From Sciscionella marina DSM 45152 (GTDB lineage Bacteria; Actinomycetota; Actinomycetes; Mycobacteriales; Pseudonocardiaceae): DNA of 64,000 bases. The notes beneath the pieces are model-generated. The model did no database searches. It was not told where the DNA came from and saw nothing but the letters and a program-made list of their open reading frames with translations. A program made the translations under genes and the position numbers. Positions 32,220 through 40,086 of this stretch are shown here, one piece after another. The stretch covers positions 62,181 to 126,180 of the forward strand of contig NZ_KB905403.1 of the NCBI RefSeq assembly GCF_000379465.1. The letters are read 5' to 3'. The stretch's first letter is position 1. Each line of letters begins with the position of its first letter.

Positions 32220-33053
32220 GTGCAGCACAGCTATTCGGGCAAGGTCCGTGACCTGTACACGGACGGTGACGATCTGATCATGGTCGCGAGCGATCGGGTG
32301 TCGATCTACGACGTGGTACTCCCGACGCCGATCCCGGACAAGGGCAAGCTGCTCAATCAGCTCGCCGCGTGGTGGTTCGGGCGGACCGAGCACATCGTGG
32401 GCAACCACGTGATCTCCACCGAGGATGTGCCCGAGGAGTTCCGTGGCCGGGCGGTGCGCTGCAAGCGGCTGGAGATGCTGCGGGTGGAATGCATCGTGCG
32501 CGGCTATCTGACCGGGCTCGGGCTGCGCGAGTATCAGCGCGACGGGGCGATCTCCGGGGTGCACCTCCCGGAAGGACTGGTCGAGGGTGATCAGCTGCCG
32601 GAGCCGATCTTCACCCCGACCACGAAGGCCGAGCAGGGCCACGACGAGTTCATCACCTTCGCGGATGTGGCCGACCAGATCGGCGCGGAGCTCGCGAACC
32701 GGCTGCGCGAGTACTCGATCCAGGTTTACACCGAGGGCGCCGCGTACGCGAAGGAGCGCGGGGTGCTGATCGCGGACACGAAGTTCGAGTTCGGGCTGGA
32801 CGCGGACGGGAACGTACTGCTCGCCGACGAGATCCTGACTCCGGACTCCTCACGGTTCTGGAACGTGGACGAATGGCAGCCCGGCGGGCCGCAGCGCTCC
32901 TACGACAAGCAGCTGGTCCGTGACTGGGCCTCGGGAACGGGTTGGGACAAGACCGCCCCCGGACCGGAGATCCCCGCGGATATCGCCGAGTCCACCAGCG
33001 CGCGCTACCGCGAGGTCTACGAACGCGTCACCGGAACCGCCTGGAATCCCTAG
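32220..33053 (+). CDS. purC: Phosphoribosylaminoimidazole-succinocarboxamide synthase (SAICAR synthase)
   Basis: Protein of 277 residues that joins CAIR and aspartate in purine synthesis, using ATP. It begins with the family's YSGKVRDLY phosphate-binding segment. CIVRGYLTG and LLADEILTPDSSRFW with DTKFEFG carry conserved substrate-binding and metal-binding residues. It is somewhat shorter at the N terminus than many orthologues, but GTG at 32220 lies 7 bases after TAGGCT and fits a leaderless start. The stop overlaps the convergent McrC-like gene by 3-4 bases, so the defence island abuts this housekeeping gene directly. Confidence 0.96.
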   Translation: MQHSYSGKVRDLYTDGDDLIMVASDRVSIYDVVLPTPIPDKGKLLNQLAAWWFGRTEHIVGNHVISTEDVPEEFRGRAVRCKRLEMLRVECIVRGYLTGLGLREYQRDGAISGVHLPEGLVEGDQLPEPIFTPTTKAEQGHDEFITFADVADQIGAELANRLREYSIQVYTEGAAYAKERGVLIADTKFEFGLDADGNVLLADEILTPDSSRFWNVDEWQPGGPQRSYDKQLVRDWASGTGWDKTAPGPEIPADIAESTSARYREVYERVTGTAWNP

Positions 33054-34315
33054 TCGAGAATCGCCCGCACCAGCGGGACGAGCGCGGTGCTCGATTCCCG
33101 CGGGCGTACCGGGTCGACGCCGATGGCGAACAGCGATCCTGCGCCGTCCTCGGGTGCGTACCGGTATTCGCGCAAGGGTTCCGGCTCGGGCGCGTAGTAG
33201 AGGATCGCCCCGCACGGCCGTTCGGTGAGCCGGAAGTTCTCGAAATAGCCGAGGATCTTGTACAGCTCCTCGGTCGGCGGACCGGCCCGCCTGCGCAGTT
33301 TCGGGTCGATCAGGCTGATCCGGTCGCCGCGGCGCGCGACGATATCGGGCACCCCACCGAGCGCCCGCCCGGTCCCGGTGCGCAGCCAGCGTGCCGCGCG
33401 GCCGGGAATCGAACGCTGGAAGGACAGCTCGACCTCGCCGAGCAGATACGCGGGATCCCCGGTGCGCCAACCTTTTCCCGGTTCGGGCTCCGGGATCCGG
33501 AGCGTCCGCGCGAGCACCGTGGCGAGCAGCCGGAGGCACCACAGTTCGAACAGCTTGGTGTCGAAGCGTTCCCCGTAGAACGACCATTCGAGCTCGCCGG
33601 CGCTCGCGACCGGTTCCCCGCCGATGACCCGTTCGATCCAGTCGGCGAGTTCGGCATACGGTGCCCCGCTGGCGATCTCGCGCCGCCGCAGCCTGCGCCG
33701 CACGGTGCCGAGCAGTGTGCGCTCGCCGTGTTTGCGCCGCACCTTGGCTGCTTCGGGGACGCAGGCGGCGAATTCGGGCAGCCGCAGCAGCGAGCCGAGC
33801 GCGCGCATCGCGGAGCGGGCTGCCGCGTGTTCCGGTCCGGGTTCGGCGGCCGCACTGCTGGCGAGCGCGGTGCGCAGTTCGTTCGTCAACCACCGCGCGG
33901 CATAGGCGGCGAGGATGTTCTCCGGAGTGTGCGCGCTGCGGTGTACCTCGAGCACCGGGAAGCTGCCGTGTTCGCCGGTGCCGAGCTGGGCGAGATAACG
34001 GTTCACGTCGAGCTGCCCGGTGATCGCCCCGGCGCGGTCCAGGGTGCGCAGCCGGTAGCGGAAGCTACTGTCCGCGGCGATCCGGTCGAGCAGTTCACGC
34101 AACCGGTGCGCGGCGGCGAGCGCGACCCGCAGGCGCAGCCCGGCGAGCAGTTCGGTGAGCTCGGTGTCCCCGTCGCGTTCCCGGAGGCCGAGCGCGGCGC
34201 GCCGTTCGAGCGGCTGGGTACCGGATGCGAAGTACCGGCCGAGCAGACCCAGGCTGGCCCCGATCGCGGCCCTCCTGCCCTCCTCGCTCAGCGTGGCGCC
34301 CGGCTCGACGGTCAC
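33050..34315 (-). CDS. McrC-like PD-(D/E)xK nuclease subunit of a restriction system
   Basis: Protein of 421 residues, last gene of the five-gene island. The C-terminal third has a McrC-like nuclease core: GGVPDIVARRGDRISLIDPK, where PD, a following Asp and Lys make the PD-(D/E)xK set, then ELYKILGYF-type helix as in McrC (YKLLAY-like). The middle segment WSFYGERFDTKLFELWCLRLLA matches the helix that precedes the nuclease fold in this family. The N-terminal half (about 1-180) is helical and not recognised. It would cut DNA when driven by the AAA ATPase encoded just upstream. The GTG start overlaps that gene's stop by 4 bp. Confidence 0.8.
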   Translation of the reverse strand: MTVEPGATLSEEGRRAAIGASLGLLGRYFASGTQPLERRAALGLRERDGDTELTELLAGLRLRVALAAAHRLRELLDRIAADSSFRYRLRTLDRAGAITGQLDVNRYLAQLGTGEHGSFPVLEVHRSAHTPENILAAYAARWLTNELRTALASSAAAEPGPEHAAARSAMRALGSLLRLPEFAACVPEAAKVRRKHGERTLLGTVRRRLRRREIASGAPYAELADWIERVIGGEPVASAGELEWSFYGERFDTKLFELWCLRLLATVLARTLRIPEPEPGKGWRTGDPAYLLGEVELSFQRSIPGRAARWLRTGTGRALGGVPDIVARRGDRISLIDPKLRRRAGPPTEELYKILGYFENFRLTERPCGAILYYAPEPEPLREYRYAPEDGAGSLFAIGVDPVRPRESSTALVPLVRAILD

Positions 34316-35469
34316 GGTGCGCCGATGAGGTGCCGGAGTTCGCGGGCCGCGGTGGCCAGTCGGTGCGCGGCGAACACCTCGAGGAAGGTGCTCGCCTGTT
34401 CATCGTCGATCCCGGCCATCTGCGGCACCATCCGATCCGCGATCGCCTCGTCCACCCCGGCCCACAGCTGAGCCCCGCTCGCCATGCGCAGCAGCACCAC
34501 CCGCAGCACATCCACCACCTGCGCGGTGCCGACCGGCCAGCTCACCCCGTTCTCCGGATGGCGCAGGCGGTCCACGACGGACTGCAGCCGGGCCAGCCAT
34601 TCGGTGTCCCCGGGGACCTCGAGTGCGTAGGTGCGCGCCAGCCATTCCTGAGCGTTCGCATAGGCCTGCCGGAATTCCTCGGTGACCGGTTGCTCCGCGG
34701 TTCCGGTCTCCTCGGGCACCCCGACCGTGACGAACTGGAACCGGCGGGTGAGCCCCTGCGAGATGCGGTTCACGAAGTAGGTGTCCAGGTCGTTCATGGA
34801 CGCGATGATCCGGAACCGGGCGGGTATCCAGAGTTTGCGCGCCGCGGGCTCGGCCTCGAACCACAGCTCCACCGGGGTCTTGCGGAGATGGTCCGCATCG
34901 CAGCTGGCGAGCACGGTGAACAGAGAGCCGATCGCTTTGTCGATATCCGCCCGGTTGAACTCGTCGACCAGCAACCAGTTCGCCTGGGTTTCGCCGTCCG
35001 CGTGCTCCTGCTCCGCCTGCACCAATTCGGCGCAGCGCAGCGCCGCCGCCACGACGTGCCCGTGCGAGGCGCTGAATCCGCCACCGCTGTCCGGGCGCAG
35101 CCCGCCGACCACGTGGAACGGGGTCCAGTCGCTGGTCGCGGTCGATTCGCTGAGTTCGGCGCGGAATCCGGCGGCGAGCGCCCGTGCGAAGGTGGTCTTC
35201 CCGGTCCCCGGCGGCCCCTGCAGCACCAGGTGCCCGACGAGCAGCGCGTGCACACAGCGGCGCACGAGGTTGTCCGCGTCCGGAAGCACCACGTGTCCCC
35301 GGGCCAGTTCCTCGTGCACCCGTGCGGTCACCGTGTCCAGATCGGGGAACCGCAGCGCGGGTCCGACGACATCCCGGGTCCAGCCGTGATCGGGCGGCGG
35401 TGCCCAGTCGACGGCCGCCGCGGTGCGGGCGGCGGCCCCGGAAAGGCGCATCTCGAGCTGTTCAGTCAT
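34312..35469 (-). CDS. McrB/MoxR-like AAA+ ATPase subunit
   Basis: Protein of 385 residues. Walker A is LQGPPGTGKTTFARAL near residue 83; Walker B is WLLVDEFNRADIDKAIGSLF; sensor 1 is RIIASMNDLDTYF, with the MNxxD pattern that links McrB and MoxR proteins; an arginine finger region QGLTRRFQFV follows. It hydrolyses ATP (or GTP, as in McrB) and would translocate or signal to the McrC-like nuclease. No N-terminal DNA-reading domain is obvious, so site recognition may come from the unknown subunit or the methylases. It overlaps both neighbours (8 and 4 bp). Confidence 0.85.
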   Translation of the reverse strand: MTEQLEMRLSGAAARTAAAVDWAPPPDHGWTRDVVGPALRFPDLDTVTARVHEELARGHVVLPDADNLVRRCVHALLVGHLVLQGPPGTGKTTFARALAAGFRAELSESTATSDWTPFHVVGGLRPDSGGGFSASHGHVVAAALRCAELVQAEQEHADGETQANWLLVDEFNRADIDKAIGSLFTVLASCDADHLRKTPVELWFEAEPAARKLWIPARFRIIASMNDLDTYFVNRISQGLTRRFQFVTVGVPEETGTAEQPVTEEFRQAYANAQEWLARTYALEVPGDTEWLARLQSVVDRLRHPENGVSWPVGTAQVVDVLRVVLLRMASGAQLWAGVDEAIADRMVPQMAGIDDEQASTFLEVFAAHRLATAARELRHLIGAP

Positions 35470-36199
35470 GCGGAATTCCCCATTCGGCGAGTTTCCCGGG
35501 CAGCGCGCGCGGTTCGGTCCGGGCTATCCGATAGGCCTCCATGCCCTGGCAGAACGCTCGCCGTCCGCCGGGGCGGGCCTTCGCGATCCGGTTCACGAAC
35601 GTGGCGAGCAGCTTGTCGTGCTCTGTTCCCGCCCAGTGGTACCAGTCCTGTTCGCCGCCCAGCTCCCCGCCGGCCACCGCGATGAGCACGCGGAACGGGT
35701 TGTACCCGCTCGGATCGGACTGGTCGAGATAGGAGGGAAGGTAGAGGCTGAACACGTCCGCGAGCCAGTGTTCCGCGGGCCGGATGGCGGTGAGCTCGCA
35801 CCAGAATCCGTACATGTCAAGGTATTCGCCGACGCCGAGCCGGGCGGCCTGGCCGAAAAGGGCCGCGCAGCGCGCGATCTCATCGTCCCGGGATTCGTTG
35901 TCCACGCCCAGTTCCCGCCAGCGCGCCAGGGTCGCCGAGCCCAGCGCGGTGAGCCGGTGGCTCGGGTATTCGCCGAACACCAGGTGCATGGCGCGCATAT
36001 CGGCGACCGCCTGCACCCGGTCGGTGACCGTCAGGGCCTCGCCGCGTTCGGTCTGACCGAGCCAGGGCACCAGGCGCGCGCTGTTGCGCAGCGAGGTGCC
36101 GAACGGTTCGAGCCTGCGCCCCGCCCGTACCCGCGAACCTTGCACGATGTGCTCAAGCCAGTTGGCGAAGCCGTCGCGCAGCGCGTTTCGTGGTTCCAC
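35462..36199 (-). CDS. Unrecognised protein of the restriction island
   Basis: Protein of 245 residues with no family I can name. It is mixed alpha-helical, with aromatic-rich segments (YLDMYGFWCEL, DWYHWAGTEHDK, SLYLPSYLDQ) and no obvious catalytic, zinc or membrane motif. GTG at 36199 follows AAGGCGAGG; upstream in-frame codons are the methylase gene read in another frame and are ignored. It overlaps the methylase gene by 47 bp and the ATPase gene by 8 bp, so it is co-translated with them. In the BsuMI system three restriction genes accompany two methylases, so a specificity or assembly role is a reasonable guess. Confidence 0.7.
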   Translation of the reverse strand: MEPRNALRDGFANWLEHIVQGSRVRAGRRLEPFGTSLRNSARLVPWLGQTERGEALTVTDRVQAVADMRAMHLVFGEYPSHRLTALGSATLARWRELGVDNESRDDEIARCAALFGQAARLGVGEYLDMYGFWCELTAIRPAEHWLADVFSLYLPSYLDQSDPSGYNPFRVLIAVAGGELGGEQDWYHWAGTEHDKLLATFVNRIAKARPGGRRAFCQGMEAYRIARTEPRALPGKLAEWGIPHD

Positions 36200-37478
36200 G
36201 TTCCTCGCCTTGCTTCTTCTCGGCGACCAGCAGCAGTTCGTGCACGGTGCGCGCGGTGTAGCCGCCGTAGCTGGCGTAGTTGCGCCGCGGCACCTCGAGC
36301 ACCGAAAGGCTGCCCGGTTCGAACAGATCCCCGCTGAGCAGTTCGCTGAGCAGTTCCCTGCCGGTGTCGTTCGGTCCGGTGTCGAACGAGCTCCAGTGGT
36401 TGGCCCCGGTGAAATAGCTGATGACCACGGTCCGGCAGGCCGCGCGCTCGATGAGCTCGTGCATGTCCGCGATGAACCGTTTCGGTTTGCAGAACGTCGA
36501 GGTGAAATCGTCCTCCGGGTTCTGCCCGCGAACATAACGCACATTGGCGAAGTATTCGTCGACATCGTCCATTTCCGGGTACCGGCACAACACGTTCGGC
36601 AGGAAATAATAGGCGGTGTACTGCCGGAAATTGTATGGCGGATCGATGTAGAGCACCGAATGCCTGTCCACCTCTCCGATGAAATCGAGGGTGTCGCGTT
36701 CGACGCCGACCGTGTGCCCGCCGACCCCGCCCAGGTACGGATCGAGCGCGGGCGGATCGAAGCGCAGCGGCCGAAGCGCCCGGGAATCCCAGCGATCGCG
36801 CGGAAAGTCGTGGTACGTGCCCTGAGTATTGGAGACCTTTTCCACGGCTCGCATCAGGTTCGCCAGCAGCAGCGCGTAGGTCTGCCGGTCGATCAGGTCC
36901 GCGCGCTGCCAGGCCCGCAGCTGGTTCACCGCCAGATCGATGCGGTGCGCGTTCTCCGGGGTGAAGAACCGCCGATGGCCTTTCGCGCCGCGCGAACTCT
37001 CGTACGCGGAATTACTGCCGAGCTCGCAGTAGGTGTCGAAGAAATGCGTCTTGCGGTGCCGCGCGGGCAATTGTCCCGGCGTGAGGTTCGTCAGATGTGT
37101 CTGCACGGTGAGGTAGTTCTCGTAGCGGGCGCGCCATTCCGGTTCGCCGAGGAAGGCATAGCCGGGTTTGCCGGACAATTCCTTGACGATCCGGCGCGCC
37201 ACCGGCAGGTATTCCTTCACCCGGCGGGCGGGCAGCAGCGCGTGCGCGTCCGTCTGCGGTGGTTCGGCGGGCAGCAGGTACGCCTCGGCGAGTACCGCGG
37301 AGAACAGGTTGATGTCGTTCGCGGTCACCCGGTAGCCGGCTTGTTTGAGCCCGAGCGAGACCGCGAGGCTTCCGGAGAAGGCGTCCACCACGTGTGCCCC
37401 GGGCTCGGCGTGCTGCTCCACGGTGGCCAGCAGCTCGGGCATGATGGCCTGCTTGCTCCCGAGGTATCTAGCAAGCAC
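36153..37478 (-). CDS. D12-class DNA N6-adenine methyltransferase, first copy
   Basis: Protein of 441 residues. It begins ARYLGSKQAIMPELL, the FxGxK-type N-terminal segment of D12 (Dam-like) enzymes. Motif I (SAM binding) is VVDAFSGSLAVSLGLK; motif IV is YIDPPYNFRQY with the catalytic DPPY near residue 280. A large insert between them probably carries target recognition. GTG at 37478 has GGGAGG 4 bases upstream; TTG at 37496 would lengthen it. It overlaps the other methylase by 11 bp. Methylation would protect host sites from the McrBC-like pair downstream. Confidence 0.88.
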   Translation of the reverse strand: MLARYLGSKQAIMPELLATVEQHAEPGAHVVDAFSGSLAVSLGLKQAGYRVTANDINLFSAVLAEAYLLPAEPPQTDAHALLPARRVKEYLPVARRIVKELSGKPGYAFLGEPEWRARYENYLTVQTHLTNLTPGQLPARHRKTHFFDTYCELGSNSAYESSRGAKGHRRFFTPENAHRIDLAVNQLRAWQRADLIDRQTYALLLANLMRAVEKVSNTQGTYHDFPRDRWDSRALRPLRFDPPALDPYLGGVGGHTVGVERDTLDFIGEVDRHSVLYIDPPYNFRQYTAYYFLPNVLCRYPEMDDVDEYFANVRYVRGQNPEDDFTSTFCKPKRFIADMHELIERAACRTVVISYFTGANHWSSFDTGPNDTGRELLSELLSGDLFEPGSLSVLEVPRRNYASYGGYTARTVHELLLVAEKKQGEERGTTKRAARRLRQLA

Positions 37479-38772
37479 TGGCCCTCCCGAGCACAAGGTA
37501 TTCCGGGTCGTTGCGGCCGGTGACCTCGGCGTCGGTCCGGTTGAACTGGCGGTAGCGCAGTTCCAGTGGCCGCACCGTCACGTTATCCGCCCCGAACACC
37601 TCCTCGACGCGCCGGACCAGTTCGGGCAGGGTCACCGAACGCGCGTTGCCGGTGGCCGGCCCGCCGCGGGTGGAGTAGCTGAGCAGCAGGTGCGCGCCCG
37701 CCTTCGCCGTGGTGCGGGCGAGTTCGCTGATCGCCCCCGGCGCTTTGGTGCGCGAGCAGTACGGCGAGAGGTACCGGCCCTCCGGGTAGAGGCCGCGGGT
37801 CACCTGCCCGTTTCTGCTCTGCAGCTTCGGCGGGACGGCGGTGACCAGGGTCTCCAGCAGGTGGTAGAAGCGGCTGTACTGCTGTGCGGTGTACGGCGGG
37901 TCCGCGTACACCACGCGCACCCCCCAGGAGCGCAGCTCGTCCGCGGTGACCTCCTCGACCCTGGCCTGGTGCGCGCGGTGTCCTTCGGCGCCCGTGGCGG
38001 CGACCTGCTCCAGGGTGCGTGCCGCCTCCAGGAATCGCGCGCCGATGTCCACGCTCCGGTCGGTGAGCGCTCGTTTCGCGTGGAACCCGAGGTTCTTGCC
38101 CTCGCGGATGCGGTGTGGCTGGGCGAAGTGCTTGCCCGGCGAGAACACGGCGGTGGAGGCGGCGTGGCACAGCGCGGTGCACAGGCAGGCGTGCGCCCAG
38201 CCGCCGGGTTCGGTGACCTCTCCGATCGCCGCGCGCAGTGCTTCCAGGGTCAGCGCCTGGCGCAGCCCGAAATAGGTGCCCGCGTAGGTGGCGCTCAGCA
38301 GCCCCGGTCCGGCGTGCTCGGCGTGTTCGGCCGCGGTGCCGATCCGGGTGAACAGGGCGGTGAGCGCGGTATCGGCGCCGGTGACCCGCCAGCGCTGGGG
38401 CAGCTCGGCGCCGATGCGCAGTAGTTCGGGCCCGTCCTGGGCGGCAAGCGCCGAGTCCTCCTTGGCGAGCCAGCCCCCGAACTCCCCCGGGATGCGGACC
38501 GCGGCGAGCACCTGATCGGCGAGCGCACCGATTCGCGTGTCCGGCGTCCTGCCGACGCCGAGTACCGCGGTCGCGAACAGCGAACTCGACGTGAGGGCGT
38601 CCCCGGCCACTACCCGGTTGCCGTGCTGCGCGAGCTCCTGGGCGACCACCGTGGAACCCGTGAACGGTTCCCAGACAGTGGTGGGCGCGCCCAGCTCCTC
38701 GACGGCCGCGGTGATGTGCCCGATCGTCCGCAGCTTGCTGCCGAGATACTGCACCGGCCGCCAAGCACCCAC
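37468..38772 (-). CDS. D12-class DNA N6-adenine methyltransferase, second copy
   Basis: Protein of 434 residues, distantly related to the copy downstream. VQYLGSKLRTIGHI opens it; motif I is VWEPFTGSTVVAQELA; motif IV is YADPPYTAQQYSRFYH near residue 290. It heads the operon: GTG at 38772 follows GGAGGAG by 5 bases. Two methylases side by side usually mean an asymmetric site, with one enzyme per strand, as in LlaJI. A TAGGGT hexamer on the minus strand at 38803-38808 is a possible -10 box, but no -35 was found. Confidence 0.88.
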   Translation of the reverse strand: MGAWRPVQYLGSKLRTIGHITAAVEELGAPTTVWEPFTGSTVVAQELAQHGNRVVAGDALTSSSLFATAVLGVGRTPDTRIGALADQVLAAVRIPGEFGGWLAKEDSALAAQDGPELLRIGAELPQRWRVTGADTALTALFTRIGTAAEHAEHAGPGLLSATYAGTYFGLRQALTLEALRAAIGEVTEPGGWAHACLCTALCHAASTAVFSPGKHFAQPHRIREGKNLGFHAKRALTDRSVDIGARFLEAARTLEQVAATGAEGHRAHQARVEEVTADELRSWGVRVVYADPPYTAQQYSRFYHLLETLVTAVPPKLQSRNGQVTRGLYPEGRYLSPYCSRTKAPGAISELARTTAKAGAHLLLSYSTRGGPATGNARSVTLPELVRRVEEVFGADNVTVRPLELRYRQFNRTDAEVTGRNDPEYLVLGRASAC

Positions 38773-38912
38773 GCTGTCTCCTCCCGCACCGAGTCCGTGC
38801 CCACCCTATGGCCACCCACCGACAAAGCGAGGAACCGTCGCCGATTGGTTGCCGCGCCGACAGGGTGTTGCTAGCCTAGACATGTACGGATGATCGTCTG
38901 CTGGTGGAAACT

Positions 38913-39627
38913 TCAGCACCCGCGAACGCGGCACAGCCGGTTGACGTACGCTATAGAGCCGCCACCCACCGGGTAGGCGGCTCTAGCCGTTTCATGACAA
39001 GGGTGCATCGTCAGACCGTACGAGGTAAGCGCATTCGCTCCCGCTCCGCGCCGATAGACGATCGACTGTAGTTCGTGCAGATAACGCTGTTCGGTGTAAC
39101 CGAACCTGTCGTGATTGAACGCCGCACCGGTGGCGGACGCGATGGCGTCAGCCAACTGCAATTGTTCTAGGCGGGATGGTTGGTCGAGGTGTCCGCCGTG
39201 CGGATCGAGGTGTGGCCAGGCGATCTGACATTCTTCCTCGGCACGCAATTCCGCCTCGTACGCTCGGAGGCTGGAGGTCTTGAACCGCACTATGTGCGCC
39301 AGCGTGTAGCGGAGTAGTCGGCCTCGCTCTCGGGCTATCCACGACAATCGCTCCAACAGGTATCGGAGCGTCAACAGGTAGGCGGGGTCCTCGTCGAGCA
39401 GCGGACCGTTCAGATGACGTTTGCAGACGATCACCGAGGACACTGTCAGCCAGGGTCGGGCGGCGAGTGTTTTCGCCAGATGCAACCGTTGTGAGTGTCC
39501 TTGAATGTTCTTCCAGTGCAGGGGGTCGCCAGGATTGCGCGCTCATGATGAAGTGGTCACTGGATGCCGGTGTGTGTGCCCGCTGCCCGGATTCGTCGAT
39601 GAACGCGTGCAGTATCGGCAAAGACAC
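38913..39627 (-). pseudogene. Frameshifted DUF3800 gene
   Basis: The N-terminal piece (from GTG at 39627: MSLPILHAFIDESGQRAH...FIMSAQ) carries the family's FIDESG motif in one frame. The rest is in another frame: LHWKNIQGHSQR appears just upstream of 39485, then HLAKTLAARPWLTVSSVIV and a typical end LTSYGLTMHPCHETARAAYP. The change of frame is near 39540, and about 30-40 residues expected between the two parts are missing, so a deletion plus frameshift is likely. DUF3800 proteins (RNase H-like fold) are common in mobile and defence regions. It lies directly upstream of the methylase operon. Confidence 0.75.
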
Positions 39628-39691
39628 ATATCCAAGTTACGACACCTGATCGAGTGGGCGCGTCCGACAACCGGGCGAAAACACCTCTACC

Positions 39692-39781
39692 GAGCCGCGC
39701 TGGTCGAAACCCGATGAACCCAAGCCATGCTGACCCAACCCCAGAGAACCCAAGCCGTGCTGGTCAAACTCGACAGAACCA
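39692..39781. repeat. Three imperfect 30-bp tandem repeats
   Basis: Units at 39692-39721, 39722-39751 and 39752-39781 share the pattern (g/a)AGCC-N3-GCTG-N2-C and end in GAACC(C/A). Each unit is exactly 30 bp with several substitutions. They lie between the broken DUF3800 gene and tRNA-Leu. They could be a remnant of a longer array, or iterons or binding sites. No gene covers them. Confidence 0.6.
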
Positions 39782-39856
39782 CGCAGTCAAGTGAAGGAGT
39801 TCGCACCTTGGGGGTATGGAGGCTAGGCCCCCATAAACAATCACCAGCCGATGGTG

Positions 39857-39875
39857 GCCCACGTTTTCCGTGGGC
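39857..39875 (-). terminator. Terminator of tRNA-Leu
   Basis: A hairpin GCCCACG/CGTGGGC with a 5-base loop, 18 bases after the tRNA 3' end on the minus strand. Confidence 0.55.
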
Positions 39876-39893
39876 ACACCCCGGCCAATCGGG

Positions 39894-39976
39894 TGGGCGA
39901 GGGGGGAGTTGAACCCCCACGTCCTTTCGGACACACGGACCTGAACCGTGCGCGTCTGCCATTCCGCCACTCGCCC
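39894..39976 (-). tRNA. tRNA-Leu (anticodon CAG)
   Basis: An 83-nt class II tRNA. The acceptor GGGCGAG pairs with CTCGCCC, discriminator A. The anticodon stem CACGG/CCGTG closes the loop TTCAGGT with anticodon CAG. The long variable arm TGTCCGAAAGGACG and the T-loop GGTTCAACTCC are present. It reads the commonest Leu codon of this genome. It lies between the defence island and the divergent fhaA operon. Confidence 0.95.
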
Positions 39977-40047
39977 GAGCGACGGAGAAACAGTAGCACT
40001 AAGGGGGAACGCCGATGATCCCACCCCCACTCGGTTGGCCGGATCGT

Positions 40048-40053
40048 TAAAAT
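40048..40053 (+). promoter_or_regulatory. Possible -10 box of the fhaA operon promoter
   Basis: TAAAAT, 33 bases before the fhaA start, with a GGGAG ribosome site in between. No -35 was found at the usual distance. Confidence 0.4.
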
Positions 40054-40086
40054 CACGGATGGAGTGTCAGGTGAAGGGAGTGGGGC

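Noticed and set aside
35462-36565. A longer version of the unknown island gene starting at 36565
   Set aside because: The extra 122 codons are the methylase gene read in the wrong frame (Ser/Thr/Arg-rich), while GTG at 36199 has a ribosome site.
39894-39976. tRNA-Leu as the attachment site of an integrated element carrying the restriction island
   Set aside because: No integrase gene and no duplicated tRNA 3' end were seen near purC or elsewhere in the window; adjacency alone is not enough.
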